Positions 52,889-61,814 of a DNA stretch of 64,000 bases are shown piece by piece. How positions within the stretch are numbered: the stretch's first letter is position 1; each line of letters opens with the position of its first letter. Location: assembly GCA_024761205.1 (NCBI GenBank), contig JAMASS010000005.1, positions 161,761-225,760 on the forward strand, given 5' to 3'. Under the pieces are notes generated by a model. It was given only the letters and a program-made list of their open reading frames with translations. It searched no databases and was not told the origin of the DNA. The stretch comes from Limisphaerales bacterium (GTDB lineage: Bacteria > Verrucomicrobiota > Verrucomicrobiia > Limisphaerales > AAA164-E04). The position numbers and the translations under genes were made by a program.

Positions 52889-53603
52889 GCAAGATGCGGC
52901 CCTTGTAGATAACGGTCAGCCTACCGTTTTCCGTCATATCCACCGCCAAGGACGCCCAGCAAAGCGTGCCGGGATCGCCACGGGGGAACTCGCCTTCATC
53001 CGACCCTTGCGGCCCCGTCTGGAGGCTGGTGTCGTCATCGCAAGCGCCGTGGCGCACGGGCATCGGTATCTTCGCAACGGATTCTCCATCGACCGTAACG
53101 ATGATTCCTTGAATGTCATCGCTGCCGTCCGTCAAGGTGTCGCCTTGCCAGGTGTCAAAGCTCACAGAGATGCCTGTCGCCGTGCCGTTCTCAACCGGTC
53201 CCGGGAAAGAGGCGCCGTTGAGAATCGGGTCATCGGCGCGAGCGTAGCTGATGGAAAAACCGCCACCCGGGTTATCGGTGGTGCCGTTGCCCATTCGAAT
53301 GTCGGCCCTCAGGTTGAAGGCCTTGGCCACCGCCCCGTTATCAATATCGGGAAAGATCACGATGGACGTTGTATCACCGACTGCCTCCGTGAGGGAAAGG
53401 TACTCGCCGCTGTTGCCGGTACCGGGGAAGCTGCCATTTTTACTCCATATAGCATGAGTATCAGGAAAGGTAGTAATCTTCTGGAGCTCTATTCCAGGAT
53501 CGCTCTCGAAATCGAAAATACGCTCCCCGGCATTGGCTGCCGTAATCATCGTTGCGGTAGCAACCGCCGCAAGCCACTTCCAGTAACTGTTTTTGATATG
53601 CAT
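50655..53603 (-). CDS. Large secreted multi-domain protein (signal peptide, lectin-like N-domain, PA14-like, Ig-like, CBM-like C-domain)
   Basis: Intact 982 aa; leader MHIKNSYWKWLAAVATATMITAANA; FAFNSDDGFRTTAGM...FEEAGFYKLRTLWYQ..ASLEWWLSD (PA14-like); IEAEDFDYELGKWDQ...YNYTRNFPEPAQDYNVFARLSS (CBM6-like). Confidence 0.75.
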   Translation of the reverse strand: MHIKNSYWKWLAAVATATMITAANAGERIFDFESDPGIELQKITTFPDTHAIWSKNGSFPGTGNSGEYLSLTEAVGDTTSIVIFPDIDNGAVAKAFNLRADIRMGNGTTDNPGGGFSISYARADDPILNGASFPGPVENGTATGISVSFDTWQGDTLTDGSDDIQGIIVTVDGESVAKIPMPVRHGACDDDTSLQTGPQGSDEGEFPRGDPGTLCWASLAVDMTENGRLTVIYKGRILLDNFQTNYFLSQGSRLVLAGRTTGDNEIKHFDNIRLRTVVAENEEVYYGLNVFNNGFDLFLREVGDTSNTVSFILNLNGSFARASAFRVNDNISRVTYFHPEIFPLRPYVIRFVVVSFSSIEREITFTPPHVVVGAEHALSGDFSKRGFLMRVVQSPIAVTATTAAREAHLAGALRDADGDPLKNLADPFGSNNSVFPIQGAINFSKDGDGQGRFEEEGFGFIPGIPGLEGGTDHVTAEILTVIEIPEAGSYTFAFNSDDGFRTTAGMVGDVIEAIELKVYEGGRSARSTYYKVVFEEAGFYKLRTLWYQARRNASLEWWLSDQKGAPIALLNDDANGGLRTFRDVPEGPAGITSISPADGAIVSVNGTLIIVTVKNGSTSVDTDSILTTLNGEAIYTANSTIDGVVTFTAETHKLQDDSEYRWEMSFKVGERTRTISRMFRTTGLSKDGLVFIEAEDFDYELGKWDQTNEIGMNGAYLGGTYQDLGDGRGEGDVDAGTSYGVDYFESNNNNSQAVYRPGTGVEAGKINGPAGHFRGTFDVETNHVVGWNDAGDWYNYTRNFPEPAQDYNVFARLSSSSDLSKPPIHSELLRVTSGVGTPTQELESLGSWQSGRTAGWDSYETFPMLDAAGDPAVVNLGGEVTLRYLVHPGRVEQDYFLFVPVLANESHICPPGDTVTTSSSARSTVRYGIWSVRNNGDGTVTISFDGTLSSSETVGGMYQPIPEATSPYTTDASGSARFYIAR

Positions 53604-54129
53604 AAGGTAATTCTTTCCAGGCTTAAATCAGCCGCTTGTTCAATTACTCTATCCGCTCCGCCCGAACGAGTCGCATGCAGCCAACCCGCCCAGTGGGAAG
53701 GGCAATTTTTCAAACGACTTTTACCGTCTAATTTGAGAAACAGCAGGAGCTTGCCTGAGTGAAGTGCCAGGTGCAATAAAAAATTCCTTGCCTCCTCCTC
53801 TTAAGGGCCGGTGAAATTCCGTCCCGCCTGCCGAGCATGGTCGATCGTCGTATCGTTTAACCCTATTCCGAGATTCTTCAACGCCCCGGCCATCCGGCCG
53901 CTGCCCCAAAGCGCTTGATTGAGTTCGGTGTTTTCCGCGGTTTGAATTCCTTATTCCCGTTATCAGCGAAGTCTGGTTCAGGGAGAGCGTTGAAAGATCA
54001 CCGCTCTCCAAGATGCTATTCGCGTTACCGTGAACGATATTTGCTGAAAAGAGATTGATCGATGCTTGCTTCCTGCTATTAAAGAAGGTGTTCAGGCAAG
54101 CCAAGAAGCGGTCCGATCGCGATACACCG

Positions 54130-55023
54130 ATGCAGGCGTTTTTCAAAAACTCAATCTCGCTCATGACGATGTGGAGATGGTTGTCGTTGATCTTGTTTCT
54201 TTTGGGGTCGCAACTCACTCAAGCCGAGCCCTACGGTTATCCGCATATCTATCAGTACCGAGGGACTCACTATGGCTATCAACCACCGCGGTATCAGCAG
54301 GACGGACTGACCCTCTATTCTCATCGCAGCCCTTTCCTGCGACGCCATGCTTTGTGTTTCCTGCCGCGGGTTACCTCTCGACACACCGCAGGGATCAGGC
54401 AACCGGCAGCCCCCCTCGTCATCAACAACATCATCAACACAGGGCGCCCCGCCATCTCCGCAAGGTCTCAGAAACCGCGTGCCTTCAACCGGCAGCCTCC
54501 CCCCATTCCAGCCTTGGCCAAGGCTGGTGATTTGAGTCCTCAAACAGTCGCCAAACCGCCGCCGCCGGAAAATCTTGCGTGGCGGTATCTTGCCGCCGGG
54601 ACCGCCAAAGCCGCCCTCCGCCACTTCTCTCAGGAGGCCGGTCGGGTGCCTTTGAACGGTCTTCCCCGAATCGGATTGGGGATCTCGGCAGCACTCAACG
54701 GCGAAATCAAAATGTCCGTTCGCGCCGTTCGCCGAGCTTTTCGAGAGGACCCGCAAGGTTCCGCCGTCATTCCCGTGATCCATGGAATCAGCGCACGCCT
54801 CCAACGGATCGCCGACTATTTTCAGGAAGAGGCAGAGCCAACCAAAGATTCTCAGTTCATGCTCGCCGCCATGGGGTATTTTCTGGACGACGAAGAACTC
54901 GCGCGCCGTTCGCTGGAAACCGCCATCGAAAACGGGGACGAATCCCCTGCCGCTAAGAATTTGATGGCCCTTCTGAACGGGGAAATTTCTCCCGCTCCAA
55001 TTGAAACCGACGATTCGGAATAA
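54130..55023 (+). CDS. Secreted Pro-rich protein with TPR-like C-terminal half
   Basis: MTMWRWLSLILFLLGSQLTQAEPYGYPHIYQYRGTHYGYQPP leader; helical ENLAWRYLAAGTAKAALRHFSQEAGRVPLNGLPRIGLGISAALNGEIKMSVRAVRRAF... C-half. Confidence 0.65.
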   Translation: MQAFFKNSISLMTMWRWLSLILFLLGSQLTQAEPYGYPHIYQYRGTHYGYQPPRYQQDGLTLYSHRSPFLRRHALCFLPRVTSRHTAGIRQPAAPLVINNIINTGRPAISARSQKPRAFNRQPPPIPALAKAGDLSPQTVAKPPPPENLAWRYLAAGTAKAALRHFSQEAGRVPLNGLPRIGLGISAALNGEIKMSVRAVRRAFREDPQGSAVIPVIHGISARLQRIADYFQEEAEPTKDSQFMLAAMGYFLDDEELARRSLETAIENGDESPAAKNLMALLNGEISPAPIETDDSE

Positions 55024-55025
55024 AC

Positions 55026-58000
55026 CTATCTCAGCTTTCGAACCTTGCCGGAGCGGTCCACCGAGATCTCTGCGGCCGAAGCGGGGATCTTAGAAACCGT
55101 TGCATCACCGCCTGGCCACCGCACCTTGATGTGAGACCGATCCGAACGCATTACCTGCACGGCGCTGTCCTGCGACCAATAGCCGGACCCGGCATGAATT
55201 TCCCGAACGGGTCCAAAAGTTGATTCGTCACCCAGACGGATGGAGGCGCCGATCCCTGTAACATTTTGCGCTCCGGCATTGAGCCGAATTCGTATTCCCT
55301 GTTGAGCCCGCTCGTTTCGATACAGCTTGGTTGCCGCCCCATTCTGGCTCACTGCCAAGTCAACACGTCCATCGCTGTCATAGTCGCCAAAGGCTGCGCC
55401 TCGCTGTTCGCCATACACTTCAATCCCGCTTGCCTCCCCTTCCACGACGTCAAAACCACCCTTCCCATCTCCTAGCAACAACAGTCCGCGCCCGGCGTCG
55501 AGCCGGCTCATTTCCGGCCGCAAATGGAAGAGGTTCTGGCTGAGGAACAAGTCCTCGGCCCCGTCGGCATTGACATCGGCGATGGGGAGAGCGAATCCCG
55601 GCGCTAGTTGGCACAACCACGGGAGCGGCTTCGCTTTGAATCGGCTCCCTTGATTCAAGAAAAGCGTGTGCGCAAAGGTCTTAACCAAATGGCGCTGATA
55701 CTTGGGAAACTCAACCCCAAGAATCGAAGAAATCGTCTGTGTGGAAAAGCGGCCAAAAGTTCGAAAACGCTCTCGGATGCCGGGCACTGACGCTGCGTAA
55801 ACACCAAAGCTTCGAATGGGGATAGGCTGCGGATGATCCCGGTCCACGTAGCCTTCGATCAGCAGCGTGGGCCCGGCGTTGGCTACGCGGCCGGAAAACC
55901 AACGGAGATTCTCGGCGCCAAGCGGATGGTAAACATGGTTCCACCCCCAATTCGAAACCACCAAATCCATTCGGCCATCACCGTTAAAATCACCGGCATT
56001 GACACCATGCCACCACCCCGTTTGGTCGGACATCCCCCACAGTGCCGTCCCATCGCTCAAGATTCCCTCACGGTTTTCCAAAATCCGCACCGGTCCCCAC
56101 TCGCAGGCCAGAATCAGTTCCGGAAAGCCGTCACCGCGCAGATCCGACCAAACCGCGCCGCTGACTAATCCGACCTGTCGCAGCAACGAGTCATTCAACG
56201 GACTCGGTGCCAACACCCCTTCAGTGTTAATCCAAAGTTGTGAATCTGCAGCGAGCGGATACTGGCCGGGAATCACACGTCCCCCAACAAACAAATCCAG
56301 ATCCCCGTCCCCGTCGAAATCACTCGCAGCCAAAGGCCCCACGCTACTGACGCCGGCAGCCAACTGACGCGGTTTCGCATCCGTGCCAAACGCTACGATC
56401 CTCACCGCCGCGCCGGTCGGGCTTCCATCCTCATAGTTGGCCGAACCATGGGCAAAGACAGCGCCACCCGCCTCGGTTTGCCAAGCGGCAATCCCTGTTT
56501 GATCACGACTTTGTAGCGGATTGAATCGTTGGGAAGAGACTGCCTTAAAGGCCTTTCCGGAATCATTTATCAAAACGCCCATCCGACCACCCCGGCCACA
56601 CCCCACAAGGAGATCGTCGTCACTATCGCCGTCAATATCCGCCCACCCGATCCCGGGACCTAACTCGCTCAAGCCTCGCGACAACAAGCGCTGCCGAAAA
56701 AAATCATCAAACGGCGTCTCGCGATGGGCATGGGACAGCAAGCTTGAAACATCCATAAACAGCGGAGGCGTCTCGTTTGGTTCCGATGCCTCATTAGATT
56801 CGGCCTCTGCCTCAAATATCTCATAGAGATGGTTTGCCTGAACCCCTTTAACCCGGGTCACCTTGCCGCTTCGCCACACCACTTCGATCACCGCCTCCGT
56901 TTCGGATGCGGCGCAAGCAAAAACCCGCAGCGAATCATCACCGGACAAGTAACGACCGCCGCTGATCACTTCTTGGCTCTGGGACATGGGTTGGCCTTGG
57001 AACCGGATCTTCGCACCGATTCCAGAAGTATTCGGGGGGCGCCCTCGCAAACGAACCGCTACTCGCGATCCTGCGCCCCCATTGAGGAACACCCCTGCCA
57101 AACTGTTTAGATTGTTTACCAAGACATCCTGATCGCCATCGCCGTCCAAATCAGCCAACGCCATGCCGTGTGACACCGCCGGTGTATCAAAGCCCCAGGC
57201 TTCGCTGACATCTTCAAAGGAAAAATCACCCCGATTCCGAAAAACCACATTCGGCGTCGCGAGTCGGGCGTAGAGGTTGCTAAGCAGCAGGATGCCGTTG
57301 CGGGTCAATTTGGGATCTTGCACTTGTCGCTCGATCTGGGCGCGGACATCCGCATTGAGCACATCGCGTTCATGCCCGTTGGTCACTAACAAGTCCTCAT
57401 AGCCGTCGAGGTCGACATCAAGGAATACCGGCGTCCAGGCCCATTCGGCCGCTTGGGTGCCTGCCCAATAGGCCACCTCGGCATAAGTGCCGTCACCGCG
57501 ACTCCGATACATGGTGTTGCGGGAGAACTGAGGGCGCTGGTGAAGGTCATCACCTCTCTCCCGGTTCAGCGGTGGTTCCCCCATCTGCACCAGCCGACGC
57601 TCAGGGCTCCGACTCAACATGTCCATCACGACAAAATCATCGTTGCCGTCCCGATCGACATCGGCAAAGTCAATCCCCATCGAGAACCGACTCGTATTCC
57701 GTAACGCCAATGCCGTCATCATCTGAAATACTCCTCCTCCCTGGTTGAGCCAAATCCGATCCGGCGCGCTGAAGTCATTACAGACGTAGAGATCCGGGGC
57801 GAGATCCCCATTCATATCGCGGAACATGACACTGAGGCCCCAATCAAAGGGTCGCTCCTTCCAAACTTCACCTGACACATCCAGAAAGTTGCCTCCATTA
57901 AAAGCCACCTGCTTGAAGCGGCCTGAGCCATCGTTGAGAAAGAAGGCGTCCAACTCACCATTCTCGATAATTTTGTTCTGCTTCGTTAACGAAAAACGGC

Positions 58001-58784
58001 CAACAAGGTCCGGTTCGGTGGTCGGGCGTCCATTGAAACTCACCACCACCGGTTTGCCATTGATATGCTTCCCTCGAATCTTAGGCCGCGGATGATCTCG
58101 ATAGGTCCAAGTTCGATAATTGGCCAGATACAGATCCAGATCGCCATCCCCGTCAACATCACCCAAGGCCATAGACATGCCGCCACGACCAGCATTTGGC
58201 GCCCGACGCCGAGTTTGCCAAGTGAATTTCCCCTGCCCATCATTGGTAAACAAATGAGTCCCTTGGCCAATGGTGTTGACCAGTAAATCCAAGTCGCGAT
58301 CCCCCTCGACATCCACCAAGACGCATCCGCTACAAGCCAACGGCTCAGCCCCGACACCCGCACTGTCCGTGATGTCCTCAAATCGCCAACCACCGAGATT
58401 CCGGTAAAGACGGTTCTTTCCATCTAGCCCCGCAAAAAAGACATCCACCCGTTCATCGCCATCCACATCCCCAGCGGTCACGCCAGATCCATTCAAGTAA
58501 ATCTGATTGGTCAGGTAGCGCGAGCGGGCCAGCACATTGGTGTAATAAACACCGGTCAGGGACGGATCCATCAGCGTGAACCCCACCTTGCCGTGCGGAT
58601 TGACTTGAAGAGGGGCCGATCGAAAACCAGACTGCTCCTGCCACTCGAAGCCGTGAACACAGATAAGACCGAACGAAAACACCAGTCCGCCCCACAACAG
58701 AGGCAGCGCCCGACACACATCCGGCCTCAGACAGCGCCCGAAAGCAGTTTCACGATGCCGTACTAGCGGGAGATTCATGATCAC
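55026..58784 (-). CDS. FG-GAP/VCBS repeat protein with two ASPIC/UnbV (CRTAC1-like) domains
   Basis: Intact 1252 aa; many DVDGDGDLDL-type Ca-binding loops; VAVRLRGRPPNTSGIGAKIRF...VEVVWRSGKVT-like module mid-protein and IRIRLNAGAQNVTGIGASIRLGDES...IKVRWPGGDAT at the C-terminus. Confidence 0.9.
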   Translation of the reverse strand: MIMNLPLVRHRETAFGRCLRPDVCRALPLLWGGLVFSFGLICVHGFEWQEQSGFRSAPLQVNPHGKVGFTLMDPSLTGVYYTNVLARSRYLTNQIYLNGSGVTAGDVDGDERVDVFFAGLDGKNRLYRNLGGWRFEDITDSAGVGAEPLACSGCVLVDVEGDRDLDLLVNTIGQGTHLFTNDGQGKFTWQTRRRAPNAGRGGMSMALGDVDGDGDLDLYLANYRTWTYRDHPRPKIRGKHINGKPVVVSFNGRPTTEPDLVGRFSLTKQNKIIENGELDAFFLNDGSGRFKQVAFNGGNFLDVSGEVWKERPFDWGLSVMFRDMNGDLAPDLYVCNDFSAPDRIWLNQGGGVFQMMTALALRNTSRFSMGIDFADVDRDGNDDFVVMDMLSRSPERRLVQMGEPPLNRERGDDLHQRPQFSRNTMYRSRGDGTYAEVAYWAGTQAAEWAWTPVFLDVDLDGYEDLLVTNGHERDVLNADVRAQIERQVQDPKLTRNGILLLSNLYARLATPNVVFRNRGDFSFEDVSEAWGFDTPAVSHGMALADLDGDGDQDVLVNNLNSLAGVFLNGGAGSRVAVRLRGRPPNTSGIGAKIRFQGQPMSQSQEVISGGRYLSGDDSLRVFACAASETEAVIEVVWRSGKVTRVKGVQANHLYEIFEAEAESNEASEPNETPPLFMDVSSLLSHAHRETPFDDFFRQRLLSRGLSELGPGIGWADIDGDSDDDLLVGCGRGGRMGVLINDSGKAFKAVSSQRFNPLQSRDQTGIAAWQTEAGGAVFAHGSANYEDGSPTGAAVRIVAFGTDAKPRQLAAGVSSVGPLAASDFDGDGDLDLFVGGRVIPGQYPLAADSQLWINTEGVLAPSPLNDSLLRQVGLVSGAVWSDLRGDGFPELILACEWGPVRILENREGILSDGTALWGMSDQTGWWHGVNAGDFNGDGRMDLVVSNWGWNHVYHPLGAENLRWFSGRVANAGPTLLIEGYVDRDHPQPIPIRSFGVYAASVPGIRERFRTFGRFSTQTISSILGVEFPKYQRHLVKTFAHTLFLNQGSRFKAKPLPWLCQLAPGFALPIADVNADGAEDLFLSQNLFHLRPEMSRLDAGRGLLLLGDGKGGFDVVEGEASGIEVYGEQRGAAFGDYDSDGRVDLAVSQNGAATKLYRNERAQQGIRIRLNAGAQNVTGIGASIRLGDESTFGPVREIHAGSGYWSQDSAVQVMRSDRSHIKVRWPGGDATVSKIPASAAEISVDRSGKVRKLR

Positions 58785-59081
58785 TTCACTCTTAACATTT
58801 GGCTGCTTGTCGGGCTTGAGCGGTGCGAAACGAGGCCGAGACCTCCCGTAAATCTGGAGACATCTTCTGTAGCTTAGCTTTTTTCAGCAGAAGCCGCTTC
58901 AAATTGCTTTGTCTCGATCAAGGCCCAAGGGGTGCCCCAAGCACACTTCCAACACCTGCGGCATCAATGCTACCGCTCGGACAAGATTCTTCCGTGCTGC
59001 CTCAAAATTGTGAACCGTAAAGTGAAGCTAGGCGGGCAAGTAAGCGAGAGGCCAAGCATTGGGAGATCGATGCATTGCCTG

Positions 59082-59900
59082 CTAATAAACGCGAAATGCT
59101 TCGACAACATCTTCAGATTTCAAGCCTCCATATGGTTCCTTCAAACGCTCGCGCTTGGTCGCCTTCCGGTCCTCATGATCGCGTTGGTCCGCAAAAGATG
59201 CGTGGAACGTCATATCCATAATGAACGCCTCCAATAAGCCTTCATTCACTCGGTTGTAAGCCGCTGCTGCAACACATTCCTCTAGCGTTGGGGCCAACAC
59301 CCCGCCCGTCGAGCCAACGCTCAATTCGCTGGCAAACCATCAAACCACCACTTCGAAAAACTGCTTCGCCATGAGATAATCTCCGGCAAAGCGAAAGTGG
59401 ACATGTTCATGGGAAAACTCCAACCTAGGCAACTTCACGCCCCCGCCGACCGCTCGGGCAAAGAGGCGTCCACTCTCCAGCAAGACAAAATCGTCGATGA
59501 CACGATCCTTTCCCAACTCCCGGACAACTTCGTTCAATCGCGAATCAGTCCGAAAGGGAAGCGCGTCCAGGTTACGCGCAACCGAAGGCTTGCACCGCTT
59601 CATCACTCTCCCCAATCGCTTCAAAACAACGCCCCAGCAGTCGGAAAAGCACAACTCGGCGTAATCTCCATTGATAGCCAAGGCCCTTTGATAGTGCTCA
59701 ATCACCGCTTCATAGCGCTCGGCTGCCTCTTCCATGTCTCCATCTGCGTTTCCGATAGAGCACTCCCACGCAAGGAAACCAACGCCAAACACTCGCAGAG
59801 GTGGACTGCCACAGTGGAAAGGATGGCCTTGGCGCCTCCATTCTCGGCGGCGATCCGATGCCCCCGGAAAAAGTCCATATCCTGTTCACCATCCAGTTAC
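59082..59900 (-). pseudogene. TPR/SGNH-hydrolase-like protein C-terminal remnant
   Basis: NLDALPFRTDSRLNEVVRELG...FSHEHVHFRFAGDYLMAKQFFEVVV* then in-frame SVGSTGGVLAPTLEECVAAAAYNRVNEGLLEAFIMDMTFHASFADQRDHEDRKATKRE; LPFRTDS...EHVHlnF.GNYllA pattern with in-frame stop and an upstream frameshift. Confidence 0.55.
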
Positions 59901-60017
59901 GACGGTTCCAACCACTTCGTTACCGGCCCCAATAATTGTCCCCTCCGACTTGATCGGACCATTTGACCCAAGGCGCAGAAACTTCAGCCGCCAAATCATG
60001 CCTAAAAGGACCGATTT

Positions 60018-61643
60018 TTATGGAGAGCGTCCTCGTTGCGGAGACTTCAGTTGATTCTTGAGGACCATCATCGATGGGCCCTTTCGCTCCCAAGCCTGCA
60101 ACAAGCCCTCGGGAACGGGACTGGGACCGTAGATGTACGAACCCAGGAGCAAATCCAAATCCCCGTCCTGATCAATATCTCCGCAAGCCAGGGTCAGCCA
60201 CCGCCCAGCCAAACACTGTCGAAACGTGGCCGGTGAAAAAACCAGACCACCAAGGTTCTCCAAATAGACAAAGCTCTCCTGTGGCGACTTTTGGTAGTCA
60301 GGGAAAAATGAGGTCGCCGCAATATCGACATCCCCATCCTGGTCAAAGTCCCGTCCTAACGCTTGGAACGCTCCGTTCATCGGAAAAAAGTAAGTTTCCT
60401 CAAATCGATTCTCACCAAGATTGAGATAGACCCGCACCCCGTGATACGACTTGGCCGGCGAGGGATATTCGCCGTTGTCCCCATTGGTCGCCAAAATATC
60501 GATGAGACCATCGCCATTGAAATCCACCACCTCAAAGGAGGAATGCCCGAACAACGGGTGGCGTTGAAAAGCGACGTCGCCAGTAAAATTACCCGCACCG
60601 TCGTTCGTGAAAATGAAGAACATTTCCCAAGCCTGAGCGACGAGGACCGCGATATCCGGGTGACCGTCATTATTGAAATCGCCCACTTGAGGACGCAGAG
60701 CCCCCGGCTGGGAAAAAAGTTTGTGCTCGACGATCTCGCCTCCGCCGGCATTTTCATACCACGACAACTCCCCCGTGTGATTGCCAAAACTGGCGATCAC
60801 AAAATCCTGTCGTCCGTCCCCGTTGAAATCAGCGAGAGCCGTCTCCGTTGGTCGCCGAAGTCCGCCCAAGACCTGGCGCTCCTTGGAATAGAACCGTCCG
60901 TCACTTCGATAGAGGAGGAGTTCACCCTTGGGAATATCCGATGGCCAGAAACTTCCAATCGCTGTCACAAACGCATAACTACCCAGGCGAACGAACCCTG
61001 TCGGTGTGTTCCCGATGTTTAAGGACGCATCTGTTCTCAGCTCTCCAGTCAACAATTCAATGACCTTTTTTTCGTCATGGCCGACGATGATCCGCTTCAA
61101 GGCCTCGTCATACTTCAGGAGAGTCACCGAGGGCGTGCCTCGGCGATAACTCACTCGGTCGACCCGAAAGAGAGGCAGATCCCCTCGAATCGGCGGCCGA
61201 GGCGCTTGCGGCACCGCCGTCTCCGGTGCGGTGGCAACGTAGTATCGGACGATCGCTTTGAACTCAGCCTCCGTCATTACCGGATCTGTGGGAATCACGC
61301 CGGTCGCCTTGATGGCGTCAGCCTCGCGATGCGCATCCAAGTAATCGGGCGCCAGACCCACGCGGATCTTCATCCGAGGCAAGGTTTGTCCCAGCCACGT
61401 TTTACGATCTAGCAGAGACGGCTCAGGATATTGATGGCAGAGGGCGCAATAATACTCAGCCAGCTCCTTACCCTCAGCAATGAGCTTCAGATCCGTTTTA
61501 ACGCCCGGAACAACCGGGCCTTGCCGCAAGGGCTGAGCGTGCCCGACATCACAAAGGCCCATAAACATCCACAGGACCAAGCACCCCAATGCACGGCGCC
61601 AACTCGCAGCCTCCCGATTTTCACAGCCGGATCGATGTTTCAT
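60018..61643 (-). CDS. FG-GAP/VCBS repeat protein with N-terminal cytochrome c motif
   Basis: Intact 541 aa; AEYYCALCHQYPEPSLLDRKTW (CxxCH); DFNGDGRQDF, DFNNDGHPDI, DFNGDGLIDI, DFDQDGDVDI, DIDQDGDLDL. Confidence 0.9.
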   Translation of the reverse strand: MKHRSGCENREAASWRRALGCLVLWMFMGLCDVGHAQPLRQGPVVPGVKTDLKLIAEGKELAEYYCALCHQYPEPSLLDRKTWLGQTLPRMKIRVGLAPDYLDAHREADAIKATGVIPTDPVMTEAEFKAIVRYYVATAPETAVPQAPRPPIRGDLPLFRVDRVSYRRGTPSVTLLKYDEALKRIIVGHDEKKVIELLTGELRTDASLNIGNTPTGFVRLGSYAFVTAIGSFWPSDIPKGELLLYRSDGRFYSKERQVLGGLRRPTETALADFNGDGRQDFVIASFGNHTGELSWYENAGGGEIVEHKLFSQPGALRPQVGDFNNDGHPDIAVLVAQAWEMFFIFTNDGAGNFTGDVAFQRHPLFGHSSFEVVDFNGDGLIDILATNGDNGEYPSPAKSYHGVRVYLNLGENRFEETYFFPMNGAFQALGRDFDQDGDVDIAATSFFPDYQKSPQESFVYLENLGGLVFSPATFRQCLAGRWLTLACGDIDQDGDLDLLLGSYIYGPSPVPEGLLQAWERKGPSMMVLKNQLKSPQRGRSP

Positions 61644-61757
61644 ACCATTCCCCCTGACACTCTATTACCTAAAAAGCAACATCGCAAAGCAGCGACAGGC
61701 AGACGCTCGGCAACTTACCCGCAGGCCCCCTGCTTGGCCAAGCTAGCCCGATAAGAC

Positions 61758-61791
61758 AAAAAAAGACGGAGATCGAAGACCGACCTCCGTC
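61758..61791 (-). terminator. Rho-independent terminator of the second paralogue
   Basis: Same hairpin and T-run as at 50598-50631. Confidence 0.88.
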
Positions 61792-61814
61792 CGCGAGTTG
61801 TTTGCGTCTCTCCC

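Noticed and set aside
52590-53762. 390-aa plus-strand ORF
   Set aside because: Antisense to the N-terminal half of the 982-aa gene; no recognisable domain.
60363-61022. 219-aa plus-strand ORF
   Set aside because: Antisense to the FG-GAP/cytochrome gene.
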